Shown here in pieces: positions 17,428 through 26,449 of a DNA stretch of 64,000 bases. This DNA is from UBA8231 sp036011085 (GTDB lineage: Bacteria > Latescibacterota > UBA2968 > UBA8231): contig DASCMS010000029.1 in the NCBI GenBank assembly GCA_036011085.1, positions 175,914-239,913 on the forward strand. Direction: 5' to 3'. A model generated the notes under the pieces. That model was not told the origin of the DNA. It ran no database searches and worked only from the letters and a program-made list of their open reading frames with translations. Positions within the stretch are counted from its first letter, which is position 1; every line of letters begins with the position of its first letter. Position numbers and translations under genes: made by a program.

Positions 17428-18231
17428 TCAGGTCGAGACCAGTGACTTCGGCGTGATCTCGACATCTGCCCGCACGAAGTCGTGGTCGCTCATGTAGCGG
17501 CCGTCGCGCTGCTCACGGATGATGTGTGACGCAATGGGAGCGACACGGCCGCGAGCGAAGATCCAGTCGATCTTGCCACTCGCCCCGTCGTAATCGGCGC
17601 CGTGGAACCCATGGAACGTGTCGGGGTTGCCGTTCCCATGGAGAGCGCCGTAGGTGTCCGACCAACCCTCCTGACGGAAGCACTCGATCGCTGCGTTCGA
17701 GCTGTCGCAGTTCATGTCACCCGTCAGCAGCTGCGGGTACCGTTCAGGATACGCCGCCGCATCCTCGACGATGAGGCGGGCCTGCTGCTCTCGGGCGGTC
17801 TGACTGACATGATCGAGATGGGTGTTGATGAAGCGGAAGTCGACGCCGGTCTCACGATCCTTCAGTCTCACCCAGTTGGCCAGACGCACGCAGGCGCTGT
17901 CCCACGATCGGGAACCGGTCACGTGGGGTGTCTCCGACAGCCAGAAGCCACCCTGGGACACCAGGTCGAAGCGCTCCATCTTGAACAGGATGGCGTTCAC
18001 CGGACTGTCCGTATGGGGTTCATCAACCAGACCCCAGGCGGTGAAGTCCGAGAAGCCGCTGTCGAGGTCGTCGAACTGATCTCGCTGCAGCTCTTGGAAC
18101 CCCAGCAGGTCGGCTGACTGGGCGCGGATTGCGTCGATGCAGAAGTGCCGGCGCAGCGACCAGTGATCCGGTCCGTCATCGGCGAGGGACGTACGCACGT
18201 TACACGTCATCACCCGCAACGTGCAGCTCAT
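17428..18231 (-). CDS. Endonuclease/exonuclease/phosphatase (EEP) family hydrolase
   Basis: A 267-residue metal-dependent hydrolase. Catalytic blocks are all visible: 'VMTCNVRTS' (about 7-15), 'LLGFQELQRDQ' with the metal-binding Glu (about 43-53), 'FINTHLDHVS' (about 132-141), 'LTGDMNCDSSNAA' (about 165-177) and 'YMSDHDFVRADVEI' at the end with the catalytic Asp-His pair. There is no signal peptide. Relatives of this size include sugar-phosphate or phosphodiester hydrolases rather than DNA repair enzymes. The start ATG overlaps the stop of the receiver-domain gene, so the two are translationally coupled. Confidence 0.9.
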   Translation of the reverse strand: MSCTLRVMTCNVRTSLADDGPDHWSLRRHFCIDAIRAQSADLLGFQELQRDQFDDLDSGFSDFTAWGLVDEPHTDSPVNAILFKMERFDLVSQGGFWLSETPHVTGSRSWDSACVRLANWVRLKDRETGVDFRFINTHLDHVSQTAREQQARLIVEDAAAYPERYPQLLTGDMNCDSSNAAIECFRQEGWSDTYGALHGNGNPDTFHGFHGADYDGASGKIDWIFARGRVAPIASHIIREQRDGRYMSDHDFVRADVEITPKSLVST

Positions 18232-18605
18232 CGGGGGTCGCCTCCTGCCAATGCCTTGTCGACTTCTTCGACGAGGCGATCACCGAACCCCTCCGTCTTG
18301 TCGACGAAGCCGACGACACCTAGGGAGCGTAACTCCAGCACGGTGTCGACCTTGATCTCTGTCGAGATGACGAGGATCGGTGCGGCCACCTTCATCACGA
18401 GGCGCAGGGCGCGGATGGCCCGCTCGCCGCGGCTGTCGGGCAGGTTCAGGTCCATCAGAATGAGATCGAAAGCACGCTCTTTCACGCGCTGTACACCATC
18501 CACGGCCTTGCCTGCGATGACCACCTCGTGCCCCTTGCGCGAGAGCACGGCGGAGACGGCGCGCTGCACCATTTCCGAGTCATCCACAACAAGAATCGAA
18601 GCCAT
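18228..18605 (-). CDS. Single-domain response regulator (CheY-like receiver)
   Basis: A 125-residue protein that is only a receiver domain. The acidic pair is in 'ILVVDDSEM' (about residues 4-12), the phosphoacceptor Asp in 'LILMDLNLPDSRG' (about 48-60), the switch Ser/Thr in 'ILVISTE' and the conserved Lys in 'GFVDKTEGF'. No output domain follows and no histidine kinase is in the window, so its partner is elsewhere. The open frame continues upstream through the DUF4249 gene; ATG 18605 is the true start. It is coupled to the EEP hydrolase gene downstream by an ATGA overlap. Confidence 0.92.
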   Translation of the reverse strand: MASILVVDDSEMVQRAVSAVLSRKGHEVVIAGKAVDGVQRVKERAFDLILMDLNLPDSRGERAIRALRLVMKVAAPILVISTEIKVDTVLELRSLGVVGFVDKTEGFGDRLVEEVDKALAGGDPR

Positions 18606-18630
18606 GGCTTCCCGTCCGTGGTGTGCGGTC

Positions 18631-19737
18631 TCAATCCTCGCGTCGGGCGAAGATGGTGAAGCTGTCGGCGCTGTAGCTGCCGAAGACACCGAAGCCGCCT
18701 TCGGTATGGAAGATCGGCCCGGCGTCCCCATCGGCGCCGGACTGGCCGTTGAAGGCGGTGGTGTAGTAGTCGAAGTAGTTGGAGTCGGCTGCCTGCAGGG
18801 TGATGCGGTAGTCGCCGGTGAAACGTACGCCGAACCACCAGAAATCGGAGCGCAGGGTGTCGGCGGGGATCCAGTAGTCGACGACGCGGCCCCAGTAGAC
18901 CTCGTCCCGCCGGTCGCGCCAGAACTCGCCACGGCTGTCGGCTTCTTCTGTGATCTCGTCCCAGTCCTCCTGGTCGTCGTCGCGCAGCCACTGTGCCGTC
19001 TGTCCGTCCGGTCCCTCGAGGGAGATGTTCCGTCGGAAGAACGATTCCAGCTCTTCGATGCTGCGGTCGAGGACGATGAGCGAATCTTCGTTGACCAGAC
19101 CTTCGAGGCGCTGCCGACGGGCGATGACCGAGTCGAGGTCGGCTGTCAGGGGCTCGGCTTCGGCGCCGAGAGCCGAGACCCACTCGGCCTCGACGATGAT
19201 GACGTAGCCGGCGGCAGTGGGGCTGCGATCCCAGAAGAACTGCCCCGGGTGCAGCAGGTTGCCGAAAGCATCGGAGAAGATCTGGCGAAAGGAAAGGGTG
19301 TCGCCGTCGACACGGGTCACCGGCGCCAGTGTCGGCACCGTCGTGTGGGCCTTGAGCTGGCGTTCGCCGTGGGTGGCAGTCAGGTGATAGGTCCGGCCGA
19401 CCTCGATGGGCATCATGTCGTGGGAAACACCGTAGGTGCCGGCCGCCCCGAGCTGCTCCGACAGGCTGACGGAGAGATCGTCGGCGCGGAGGATGACGTC
19501 GGCGTCAGATACCGGGGCGGCGAGTCCCTCATAGAACCGTTCCGGCGGGATCGTCTCCTGCAGGCGGACCTCAGGATCGACACCGGGAGACAGGAAGGCC
19601 TCCACGTAGAGCGTCTGCGGCCGATCGTCGACCTCGCTGGGATTGCTGCAGGCACCGAGCAGAGCGCCGGCCAGAAGGAGGACCGGCAGGAGGGTTGTGC
19701 AACGGGAGGTCGGTGTTGTCACCAAGGCGGCCACCAT
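18631..19737 (-). CDS. DUF4249 family lipoprotein
   Basis: A 368-residue secreted protein with an N-terminal signal and lipobox 'AGALLGAC' (Cys about residue 30), so it is probably a surface or periplasmic lipoprotein. The beta-rich 'YVEAFLSPGVDPEVRLQETI' start and 'YHLTATHGERQLKAHTTVPTLAPV' (about 118-141) match DUF4249. These proteins are typically encoded right after a TonB-dependent receptor, as here, and are thought to help uptake of an unknown ligand. A charged central segment (about 215-280) is rich in Asp, Glu and Arg. The gene overlaps the receptor stop by one base. Confidence 0.85.
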   Translation of the reverse strand: MVAALVTTPTSRCTTLLPVLLLAGALLGACSNPSEVDDRPQTLYVEAFLSPGVDPEVRLQETIPPERFYEGLAAPVSDADVILRADDLSVSLSEQLGAAGTYGVSHDMMPIEVGRTYHLTATHGERQLKAHTTVPTLAPVTRVDGDTLSFRQIFSDAFGNLLHPGQFFWDRSPTAAGYVIIVEAEWVSALGAEAEPLTADLDSVIARRQRLEGLVNEDSLIVLDRSIEELESFFRRNISLEGPDGQTAQWLRDDDQEDWDEITEEADSRGEFWRDRRDEVYWGRVVDYWIPADTLRSDFWWFGVRFTGDYRITLQAADSNYFDYYTTAFNGQSGADGDAGPIFHTEGGFGVFGSYSADSFTIFARRED

Positions 19738-21989
19738 CAGAAGGAGAAGTCGAAGCCGAAGCTGGGCAGGACGGGCAGCATGGACAGCTCCTTGCGTTTG
19801 CCGGGTTTCCGCTTCTGTGGCTTGCCATCGGTCCAGTAGTAGTTGAACACGTTCTTACGGTTTCTGAGGTTGACGATCTGCAGGTAGGCCTTCATTTCCC
19901 AGTTGCCGAAGACGAAGGTGCGCGCAAGGGACGCGTCGAGTCGCTGGTAGTAGGGGAGGCGGACACCGTTGAGCTCACCCTTCTCCTGGAAGCCCCAGCT
20001 CTGACCCGAGGGCAGTTCGATCTCGCCGGAGCCGAAGACCTGTGTGTAGGGCTGACCGCTGGCCCGGGTGAAGCGGGAGTTGATCATCCAGCGCTCGCCG
20101 AGGCGCCAGGAATGGATGACGTGCAGGGTCAGGCGCCGGTCGAATTTCGAGCGGAAGGACTGCGGTCGATCCTCCGCGTCGAGGTTGAGCCCGTCGATGG
20201 TGCGTTCCGTGATGCCCGTGTTCAAAGAGATCCAGCCCGTGTGACGGCCGGCCCGCTTGCGCAGCAGGACGTCGAAGCCGTAGGCCCGGCCGTCACCTCG
20301 TCGGAGGATGTCGCCAATCTCGACGGATTCCTGCTCGTCATAGTTCAGCTCGTACAGCCCGTCGTACTGCTTGAAGTAGGCTTCGATGTCGAGATCGACT
20401 TTCCGCAGCTTGGTCTCAAAGCCGGCCACGTAGTGGATGGACCGGCTTGGCTGGGCCGTCGAGTCGGCCAGGGCCCACACATTCGACAGCAGCGAAATGC
20501 CCTGGAACTCGCGGGCCAGGCGGAAGATGTACTGGTGGTAGACGCCAGTGGCGGCCTTCAGGTAGGTGTCGAGGCCCAGCTGATATCGAGCGGCCAGGCG
20601 AGGCGACACGCCGGTGTGGTCACCGTTGGAGAAGTGGTTGAAGCGCAGCCCCGGCTGCACTCGCAAGCGCTGTGACAGCGACCAGTTGTCCTGCGCATAA
20701 AGAGCACTGTGGAAACCCTCGACGTCGATGTTGACCCAGTTCTGCTGCTTCTCACCGAAGTCGTACTCCATCGACATGCGCTTCACGAGATACCCCAGCT
20801 CCAGGCTGTGGTCCTGGGTAGGCAGCCAGTTGAGATCGCCCTTCAACGACAGGTCGGTGAGCCGGTTGGTCTCCTCCAGAGTCGTATCCTCGGCCTTGAA
20901 CAGCGTCTGTGCCTTGAAGCGGCTGCCGGTGAACAGAAAGTTGCCGAAGAGATTGCTGTCGAACACGTGGGTCCACTTGGAGCTGACGGTGCGGTTGCCC
21001 CACTGCAGCTCGAAGTCGATCTCGTCGATGCCCATGTTCAGCGCGTCCAGACCCGTGTAAGCCGCCAGGGTCAATTGGTCGTCGTGGGACAGCACCTGGT
21101 GTGTCTTTCCCTGCAGGTCGTAGAAGTAGTAGCCCAGGTCGTTGGAACCGCTGGCAGCGTTGATGAGAGGGTCCAGATGGGTGCGCCGGCCCGAAACGAG
21201 CCACGAACCGCGCCCCACCGGCCCCTGCACCGTCAGGCGGGAGGCGAGAAGGCTGAGGCCGCCGGTTCCCTCGACGCGCTCCTTGTTGCCCTCGTCGGTG
21301 ATGACGTTGAGCACCGAGGATAGGCGGCCGCCGTGTCTGGCCGGATACCCACCCTTGAGCAGCTCCGTGCTTTTCGTTGCGTCCGCCGGAAAAGTGCTGA
21401 ACAGGCCGAACAGGTGCGAGGCGTTGTACACGTCCGAACCGTCCAGCAGCACCAGGTTCTGATCGGGTGTGCCGCCACGCACGTAGAGTCCGACGGAAAA
21501 ATCGGAGAGGGCGGCCACACCGGGCAACGTCTGGATGGTGCGGATGGGATCCGCTTCGATGGCGGCGGGGGCCGCTTTCAGCTCTGCCGGACGCAGGGCG
21601 ATACGACTCGGGCTGGGGTCGAAGTCGACGACGTCCATGGCCTCGGCTTCGACGACAGTGGCCTGCAGTTCGATGGCCTGCCACGACAACCGCACGTCGA
21701 CGACGAGGTCGTCATCGCCGGTTTCGACGACAAGAGAGAAGGGGGTGTAGCCGATGAAGGAGACGTTCAGATCGTGAGTGCCGGCGGGTACGTCACGGAT
21801 CACATAATAGCCGGCTTCATTGGTGATGCTGCCCCGGCTCTCCTTCTTGAGGTAGACGTTGACGAAGGGCAGGCTCTCACCGTTGCTGGCATCACGGATG
21901 TAGCCCGAGATGTCGGCCGCTTCAGACGTGGCTGCCAGGCTCAGCCACAGCACCGCGAGAACGCCCGGCAGGCGGGGCCACGGCATCAT
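19737..21989 (-). CDS. TonB-dependent outer-membrane receptor with carboxypeptidase-regulatory-like domain
   Basis: A 750-residue receptor. After a signal peptide ('GVLAVLWLSLAATSEA', cut near residue 24) comes a CarboxypepD_reg-like domain ('ISGYIRDASNGESLPFVNVYL', about 27-47). The plug follows ('IRTIQTLPGVAALSDFSVGLYVRGG', about 147-171), then a barrel ending in 'FGFDFSF' with the C-terminal Phe needed for outer-membrane insertion. This domain order is typical of FCB-group (Bacteroidetes-like) receptors. With the DUF4249 lipoprotein it forms a two-gene uptake module; no SusD is present. The ligand is unknown. Confidence 0.93.
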   Translation of the reverse strand: MMPWPRLPGVLAVLWLSLAATSEAADISGYIRDASNGESLPFVNVYLKKESRGSITNEAGYYVIRDVPAGTHDLNVSFIGYTPFSLVVETGDDDLVVDVRLSWQAIELQATVVEAEAMDVVDFDPSPSRIALRPAELKAAPAAIEADPIRTIQTLPGVAALSDFSVGLYVRGGTPDQNLVLLDGSDVYNASHLFGLFSTFPADATKSTELLKGGYPARHGGRLSSVLNVITDEGNKERVEGTGGLSLLASRLTVQGPVGRGSWLVSGRRTHLDPLINAASGSNDLGYYFYDLQGKTHQVLSHDDQLTLAAYTGLDALNMGIDEIDFELQWGNRTVSSKWTHVFDSNLFGNFLFTGSRFKAQTLFKAEDTTLEETNRLTDLSLKGDLNWLPTQDHSLELGYLVKRMSMEYDFGEKQQNWVNIDVEGFHSALYAQDNWSLSQRLRVQPGLRFNHFSNGDHTGVSPRLAARYQLGLDTYLKAATGVYHQYIFRLAREFQGISLLSNVWALADSTAQPSRSIHYVAGFETKLRKVDLDIEAYFKQYDGLYELNYDEQESVEIGDILRRGDGRAYGFDVLLRKRAGRHTGWISLNTGITERTIDGLNLDAEDRPQSFRSKFDRRLTLHVIHSWRLGERWMINSRFTRASGQPYTQVFGSGEIELPSGQSWGFQEKGELNGVRLPYYQRLDASLARTFVFGNWEMKAYLQIVNLRNRKNVFNYYWTDGKPQKRKPGKRKELSMLPVLPSFGFDFSF

Positions 21990-21997
21990 CGCTGTTG

Positions 21998-22441
21998 TCA
22001 GCGTTTCCCCGTGGAACCGAAGCCGCCGGCGCCGCGGTCGGAACCACCCAGCTCGTCTGTCTCTTCCCAGTGTGCCCGGGTGACGGGCGCGAACACCAGC
22101 TGTGCCACCCGGTCACCGTGTTCGATACGCTGGTCCTCATTCGACAGGTTGATGAGAATCACCCCGACATCGCCGCGATAGTCAGCGTCGATCGTGCCCG
22201 GTGCATTCAGTACGGTGAGACCCCGCTTGAGAGCCAGGCCGCTGCGCGGGCGCACCTGGGCCTCGTAGCCGCGGGGGATTTCGAGGCGCAGACCGCTCGG
22301 CACCAGGGCCCGGGCACCGGGAGCCAGGGTCACCGGCTCGTCGAGGTGGGCGCGCAGATCGAGTCCGGCACTGTCCGCTGTCTCATATGCGGGTAGTTCG
22401 TTGGTGGTGTCGCGCAGGACGCGGATGGTCAGTTCGGCCAT
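21998..22441 (-). CDS. dut: Deoxyuridine 5'-triphosphate nucleotidohydrolase (dUTPase)
   Basis: A 147-residue trimeric dUTPase that hydrolyses dUTP to dUMP and diphosphate. All five family motifs are present in order: 'SAGLDLRA', 'PRSGLALK', 'GTIDADYRGDVGVILIN', 'RIEHGDRVAQLVF', and the glycine-rich tail 'DRGAGGFGSTGK'. The frame extends upstream, but ATG 22441 with AAGGGAGAA before it is the start. The gene sits between the Wzz-like gene (14 bases away) and the TonB receptor (8 bases), on the same strand, so it may be carried on the exopolysaccharide transcript. Confidence 0.96.
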   Translation of the reverse strand: MAELTIRVLRDTTNELPAYETADSAGLDLRAHLDEPVTLAPGARALVPSGLRLEIPRGYEAQVRPRSGLALKRGLTVLNAPGTIDADYRGDVGVILINLSNEDQRIEHGDRVAQLVFAPVTRAHWEETDELGGSDRGAGGFGSTGKR

Positions 22442-22454
22442 TCTCCCTTCCCCC

Positions 22455-23660
22455 TCAGGTGCGGCCGCTGAACTCGTTGCGCCAGCGTTCACGCAGGGCG
22501 TGGAAGTAGACCGAGCCCAGCACATAGACGGTGCAACTGAAGAGGCTCAGCACGCCGGCGATGAAGACCATCAGCAGTCGCCGCGGGCGGGACGGCTTCT
22601 CCGGCGGCTCGGCGGCGTCGAGGACCTGAATCGTGGACGTGTTGTTGTCCTTCTCGATCAAGGCTTCCGCCTTCTGCTCGAGGAGCAGCTTCATCAACGC
22701 CGCCTGTACGAGCACGTCCTTCTCGATGTTCTGGTAGTTGTGGGCTACCTCGGGGATCTGGCGCAGGGGCAGAAACAGGTTCTCCTCGAGGAACAGTCCT
22801 TCGAGCAATCCCGCCCCGCCACGCGACCCGAGCTCGGCTTCGGGCCCGTCGCGCAGGAAGGCGAGGGCCTCCTGACGCATATCCGATTCCTTCTCGAGGC
22901 GCTTGACCTCAGGGTGGCTTTTCGAGAACCCGGACAGCAACAGACTGCGCCGCTTGATGACCAGCTCCATGGCGGCGCTCTGCATCTCGGAAGCGGCCCG
23001 GATGGTAGCGCGGGCCTGATCCTCCAGCGAGATGGCGTTGTGCTCCTCCTGGAAGGCCTGCAGCCGTTCCAGTTCACTGTCCAGCTTCAGTTCCTCCTGC
23101 GACTCGAGCAGAGAGATGAAGCCGAAGCGTGCCGTGGCAGTCTCCTGTGACAGCTTGATATTGGTCGTGTCGAGGTAGAGCACATACTGGTTGGCCATGT
23201 TCGCTGCCAACTCCGGATCGCGAGCCAGCACGGAGATCATGATCGTGCCCTGTTCGCTCTTGCCGATCTCGGTGTTCTTCTCCAGCGCATCGATGGCATC
23301 CTCCATGCTGTCCGTCTCGTACCGGGTCAGCAGGTCGAAGTGCTCCACCATCTGCCGGCGCAAGGTCGGGCTCTTGAGGATGGCGACGAAGATGTCGGCG
23401 GGCGTGCCTTTCTCACCCAGGCGGAGAGAGGGGATCGGCAGGTCGGAGAGCAGATCGGCGAAACCGAAGCCCTGCTTCTGCTCCTTCGGCGGCAACAGCT
23501 GAACCACCGCCTCGTACTCCTCCTCCAGGGTGAAGCTCAGGCCGGCGGCGGCGATACAGACGGCGATCGTACCGCTGATGATGAAGCGTCGCCCCGCGAT
23601 CAGCGCGGCGAGCAGGTCGAGGACGTCGATAGTTGTACGGTCGGTGTCGGTTCGATTCAT
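22455..23660 (-). CDS. Wzz/GumC-type polysaccharide chain-length determinant
   Basis: A 401-residue inner-membrane protein. TM1 is near 'GRRFIISGTIAVCIAAAGLSF' (about 23-43) and TM2 near the C-terminus ('RRLLMVFIAGVLSLFSCTVYVLGSV', about 360-385), with a large periplasmic coiled-coil region between, as in polysaccharide co-polymerases. 'EEEYEAVVQLLPPKEQ' (about 51-66) is the typical post-TM1 beta region and the proline-rich 'AAEPPEKPSRPRRLL' precedes TM2. No tyrosine kinase domain is fused. It follows the Wza-like gene by 4 bases and should set chain length in the same export system. Confidence 0.88.
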   Translation of the reverse strand: MNRTDTDRTTIDVLDLLAALIAGRRFIISGTIAVCIAAAGLSFTLEEEYEAVVQLLPPKEQKQGFGFADLLSDLPIPSLRLGEKGTPADIFVAILKSPTLRRQMVEHFDLLTRYETDSMEDAIDALEKNTEIGKSEQGTIMISVLARDPELAANMANQYVLYLDTTNIKLSQETATARFGFISLLESQEELKLDSELERLQAFQEEHNAISLEDQARATIRAASEMQSAAMELVIKRRSLLLSGFSKSHPEVKRLEKESDMRQEALAFLRDGPEAELGSRGGAGLLEGLFLEENLFLPLRQIPEVAHNYQNIEKDVLVQAALMKLLLEQKAEALIEKDNNTSTIQVLDAAEPPEKPSRPRRLLMVFIAGVLSLFSCTVYVLGSVYFHALRERWRNEFSGRT

Positions 23661-23664
23661 TGGA

Positions 23665-25431
23665 TTAGATCGCGCGGACCAGGAGAATGAGGGTGAGGGC
23701 CTCGGCGGTGGATCGGATCGTACCCTGTACGAGGGCCCACCAGTCGCGGTATTCCTTTTCCGGAACCCAGATCTCGTCGCCCGCTTCGACGATCAGGTTG
23801 CGGTCGAACTTCTTGCGCTGACTCGTGCGGGCCCGGATCAGGCGGGCGCCGGACTTATCGGCGTCGAAGCCGTAGCCGCCGGCCTGCGCCAGGTAGTAGC
23901 CGGCGCGACGGCCTGCCTCGAAGGTCACCAGCCCCGGTTTCTGCAGCTGGCCGCTCATGCTGACCGTGAGCCGTTTCTCCGGAACGAAAATGACGTCGCC
24001 ACCCTCGAGGAAGATGTCCTGCGTTTCGTCTCCCTCGAGAAACAGGCGCTCGAAATCGAGGGACAGGCGTCCTCGCGTTTCGCGCTGTTTCGACTTGAGG
24101 TAGGCGCGCTCCTCCGGCGTCAGGTCCGCCAGCCCGCCGACGGCGACGGCGCCTCGCAAACGGCTGAGCTCTGGATCCGGGATCGCACGATGCTTGGCGC
24201 GGATGACACGGGCCTCGGCGAGGTTCGCGTTTTCGGTGAACCCTCCTGCCCGGATGACGAATTCGGTGAGGGTTGTCACGCCCCGGGTGATGCGATAGCG
24301 CCCCGTATAGACCATCTGCCCGTGAGCGAAAGCCGTCGGCGTCATTCGCCAGTCGGACCGTGTGCGCACGAAGAGCATGTCCTCGGGCTGCAGGGGCACG
24401 TCGGCAATGTCTTCAATGGTTGTCTTGATGTCGCCGGTCTCCTGCTCGATCAACGGCAGGACGATGGTGGAGTCGGTGTCCGCCACGAAGCGCCAAATCT
24501 CCACCCGTGCCAGAGGGGCGCTGCCGGCGACCCCTCGGGCCAGGCGCATCAGATCTGCGACGGTGTCGCCCTCGCGATACTCCTTGTCGCCCTCCTCGTT
24601 GACCGCACCGTAGGCGAAGACCCGGTGGCGGCTGAATTCGACGTGGACGATGTCACCCATGCGTATGTAGGGGTTGTGACTGATATCGCCGGTGGCGATG
24701 AACATGTCCAGGTCGATCTCGTCCGCTGTGCCGTCGGCGTGAGCGACACGAACGGAGCGACGCGCCGTGGGCTGATTGGTCAGGTCGAAGAGGCGGGTGA
24801 CACGCTGGCCGCCGCCGGTTTCGTCTTTTTCGGTACCTTGAAAGTCGTCGAGGAACCCGCCGGCAAGCTCAAGCAGGTCGGACACCCGTGTCACCGGCGT
24901 GACGACGTAGGCGCCCTCGCCCCGGAGCACGGCGCCAGTGATGTAGGCGGTGAAAAAGCGCATGCTCTGCAACGACAGGGTGATCTCGACGCCGGGGTAC
25001 TTCTCGCTCGACGCGGCGGAGATGATCTCTGCCTTGACGTCGGCCAGCGAGCGTCCGGAGACCTGGAAGGCGCCGATGGTCGGCACCAGGGCGAGCCCCT
25101 CGGGGTTCACCTCGAAGCGGATGTCCTGGTCGAACTCTCCCCAGATGTAGAGCTGGATCACGTCTCCGGGTCCGACGATGTACGTTTCCGGATCGATCTG
25201 CCGATCCTGGGCGATGCGCAGCCGCTGCACTTCGTCGCCCTCGGGCAGCAGTACGCGACCGTCGCCGCCATCGGTCAGCAGGCCCGGCGTCTCGGTGCCC
25301 GGGATTCGCCGCATCTCCTCTTCCTGGCGCTCGGTCTCATCCACGAGCTCCTCGAGATCCTGTGCGCCTGACGCCGCCGCCCACGACCCCAGGGCGGCCA
25401 GGCAGGCGATTAAGCAGTTTCTGTATCTCAC
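23665..25431 (-). CDS. SLBB-domain polysaccharide export protein (Wza-like)
   Basis: A 588-residue outer-membrane export component. The start is GTG 25431, overlapping the rfbB stop (GTGA); the longer open frame upstream lies inside rfbB and is not coding. The signal peptide 'NCLIACLAALGSWAAASGA' is cut near residue 24. The Poly_export domain is 'YIVGPGDVIQLYIWGEFDQDI' region (about 88-108), followed by several SLBB repeats ('GAVLRGEGAYVV', 'GAVNEEGDKEY', 'GQLQKPGLVTFEAG'). The C-terminal helix 'TAEALTLILLVRAI' could span the outer membrane as in Wza. Length exceeds E. coli Wza because of extra SLBB modules. Confidence 0.9.
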   Translation of the reverse strand: MRYRNCLIACLAALGSWAAASGAQDLEELVDETERQEEEMRRIPGTETPGLLTDGGDGRVLLPEGDEVQRLRIAQDRQIDPETYIVGPGDVIQLYIWGEFDQDIRFEVNPEGLALVPTIGAFQVSGRSLADVKAEIISAASSEKYPGVEITLSLQSMRFFTAYITGAVLRGEGAYVVTPVTRVSDLLELAGGFLDDFQGTEKDETGGGQRVTRLFDLTNQPTARRSVRVAHADGTADEIDLDMFIATGDISHNPYIRMGDIVHVEFSRHRVFAYGAVNEEGDKEYREGDTVADLMRLARGVAGSAPLARVEIWRFVADTDSTIVLPLIEQETGDIKTTIEDIADVPLQPEDMLFVRTRSDWRMTPTAFAHGQMVYTGRYRITRGVTTLTEFVIRAGGFTENANLAEARVIRAKHRAIPDPELSRLRGAVAVGGLADLTPEERAYLKSKQRETRGRLSLDFERLFLEGDETQDIFLEGGDVIFVPEKRLTVSMSGQLQKPGLVTFEAGRRAGYYLAQAGGYGFDADKSGARLIRARTSQRKKFDRNLIVEAGDEIWVPEKEYRDWWALVQGTIRSTAEALTLILLVRAI

Positions 25432-26441
25432 TTCAGTCGATCTCCATACTGGCGCTGGTAGTACGCCTTGTAGTCGTCCCGGTCGCGGATGTCCCGCCAC
25501 CAGTCCTGATGATCCACGTACCAGTCGATTGTTCGGTTCATGGTCTGTTCGACATCCACCGTGGGGGTCCAGCCGAGGGCCTTGATCTTGCTCGAACTGA
25601 GGGCATACCGCAGATCGTGGCCGGCCCGGTCCTCGACGAACTGAATCAACGATTCCGGCTTGTCGAGACGACGGAGGATGGTTTGGGCCACCTCGACCCC
25701 CGTGGCGTCGTTCTCGCCGCCCACGTTGTAGGCCTCGCCGATCACGCCCTTGTGCAGGACCAGGTCGATGGCGGTGCAATGGTCGTCAACGTACAAATGA
25801 TCGCGCACCTGCATGCCATTGCCGTAGACGGGCAGGGGTTTGTCGTCGATGGCGTTGGTGATGTAGAGCGGTACACGTTTCTCCGGATACTGATAGGGAC
25901 CGATGTTGTTTGAGGCCCGCGTGACCACGGTGGGTACGCCGTGGCTCACGTGGAAGGCGCGGACGAGCAGTTCGGCACTGGCCTTGGTCGCCGAGTACGG
26001 GTTGCGTGGCTCAAGGGGATAGTCCTCGTCCCATTCGCCCTCGGCGATGCTGCCGTAGACCTCGTCGGTGCTGATCTGATGAAAGCGCTCCACGCCGTGG
26101 TGGCGGGCCGCATCGAGCAGTACGTAGGTGCCGTGGACGTTGGTGTGCAGGAAATCAGCACCGCCGAGGATGCTGCGGTCCACGTGGCTTTCGGCGGCGA
26201 AGTTGACGACGCAATCGGCCTCGGCCACCAGCGGATCGACCACGGCAGCGTCGGTGATATCTCCCTGTACGAACCGGTACCGCTCATCGTCGGCGAGGTC
26301 GGCCAGGTTCTCCGGATTCCCGGCGTAAGTCAGTTTGTCGAGGTTGATCACCCGATAGTCCGGGTAGCGGTTGAGGATGTGGCGCACGAAGTTGGCGCCG
26401 ATAAAGCCGCACCCGCCGGTGATCAGCAAGGTTTTCGTCAA
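25428..26441 (-). CDS. rfbB: dTDP-glucose 4,6-dehydratase
   Basis: A 337-residue extended SDR that makes dTDP-4-keto-6-deoxyglucose from dTDP-glucose. TTG 26441 is the start, preceded by AGGAGA at the right distance and followed by 'TKTLLITGGCGFIGANFVRH'. 'KLTYAGNPENLADL' and 'VDRSILGGADFLHTNVHGTY' are typical of RfbB, 'STDEVYGSI' holds the catalytic Asp-Glu pair, and 'YSATKASAELLVRA' the Y-x3-K. No rfbA, C or D is in the window, so the 6-deoxysugar is completed elsewhere. It follows ugd by 8 bases in the exopolysaccharide operon. Confidence 0.94.
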   Translation of the reverse strand: MTKTLLITGGCGFIGANFVRHILNRYPDYRVINLDKLTYAGNPENLADLADDERYRFVQGDITDAAVVDPLVAEADCVVNFAAESHVDRSILGGADFLHTNVHGTYVLLDAARHHGVERFHQISTDEVYGSIAEGEWDEDYPLEPRNPYSATKASAELLVRAFHVSHGVPTVVTRASNNIGPYQYPEKRVPLYITNAIDDKPLPVYGNGMQVRDHLYVDDHCTAIDLVLHKGVIGEAYNVGGENDATGVEVAQTILRRLDKPESLIQFVEDRAGHDLRYALSSSKIKALGWTPTVDVEQTMNRTIDWYVDHQDWWRDIRDRDDYKAYYQRQYGDRLK

Positions 26442-26449
26442 TTTGTCTC

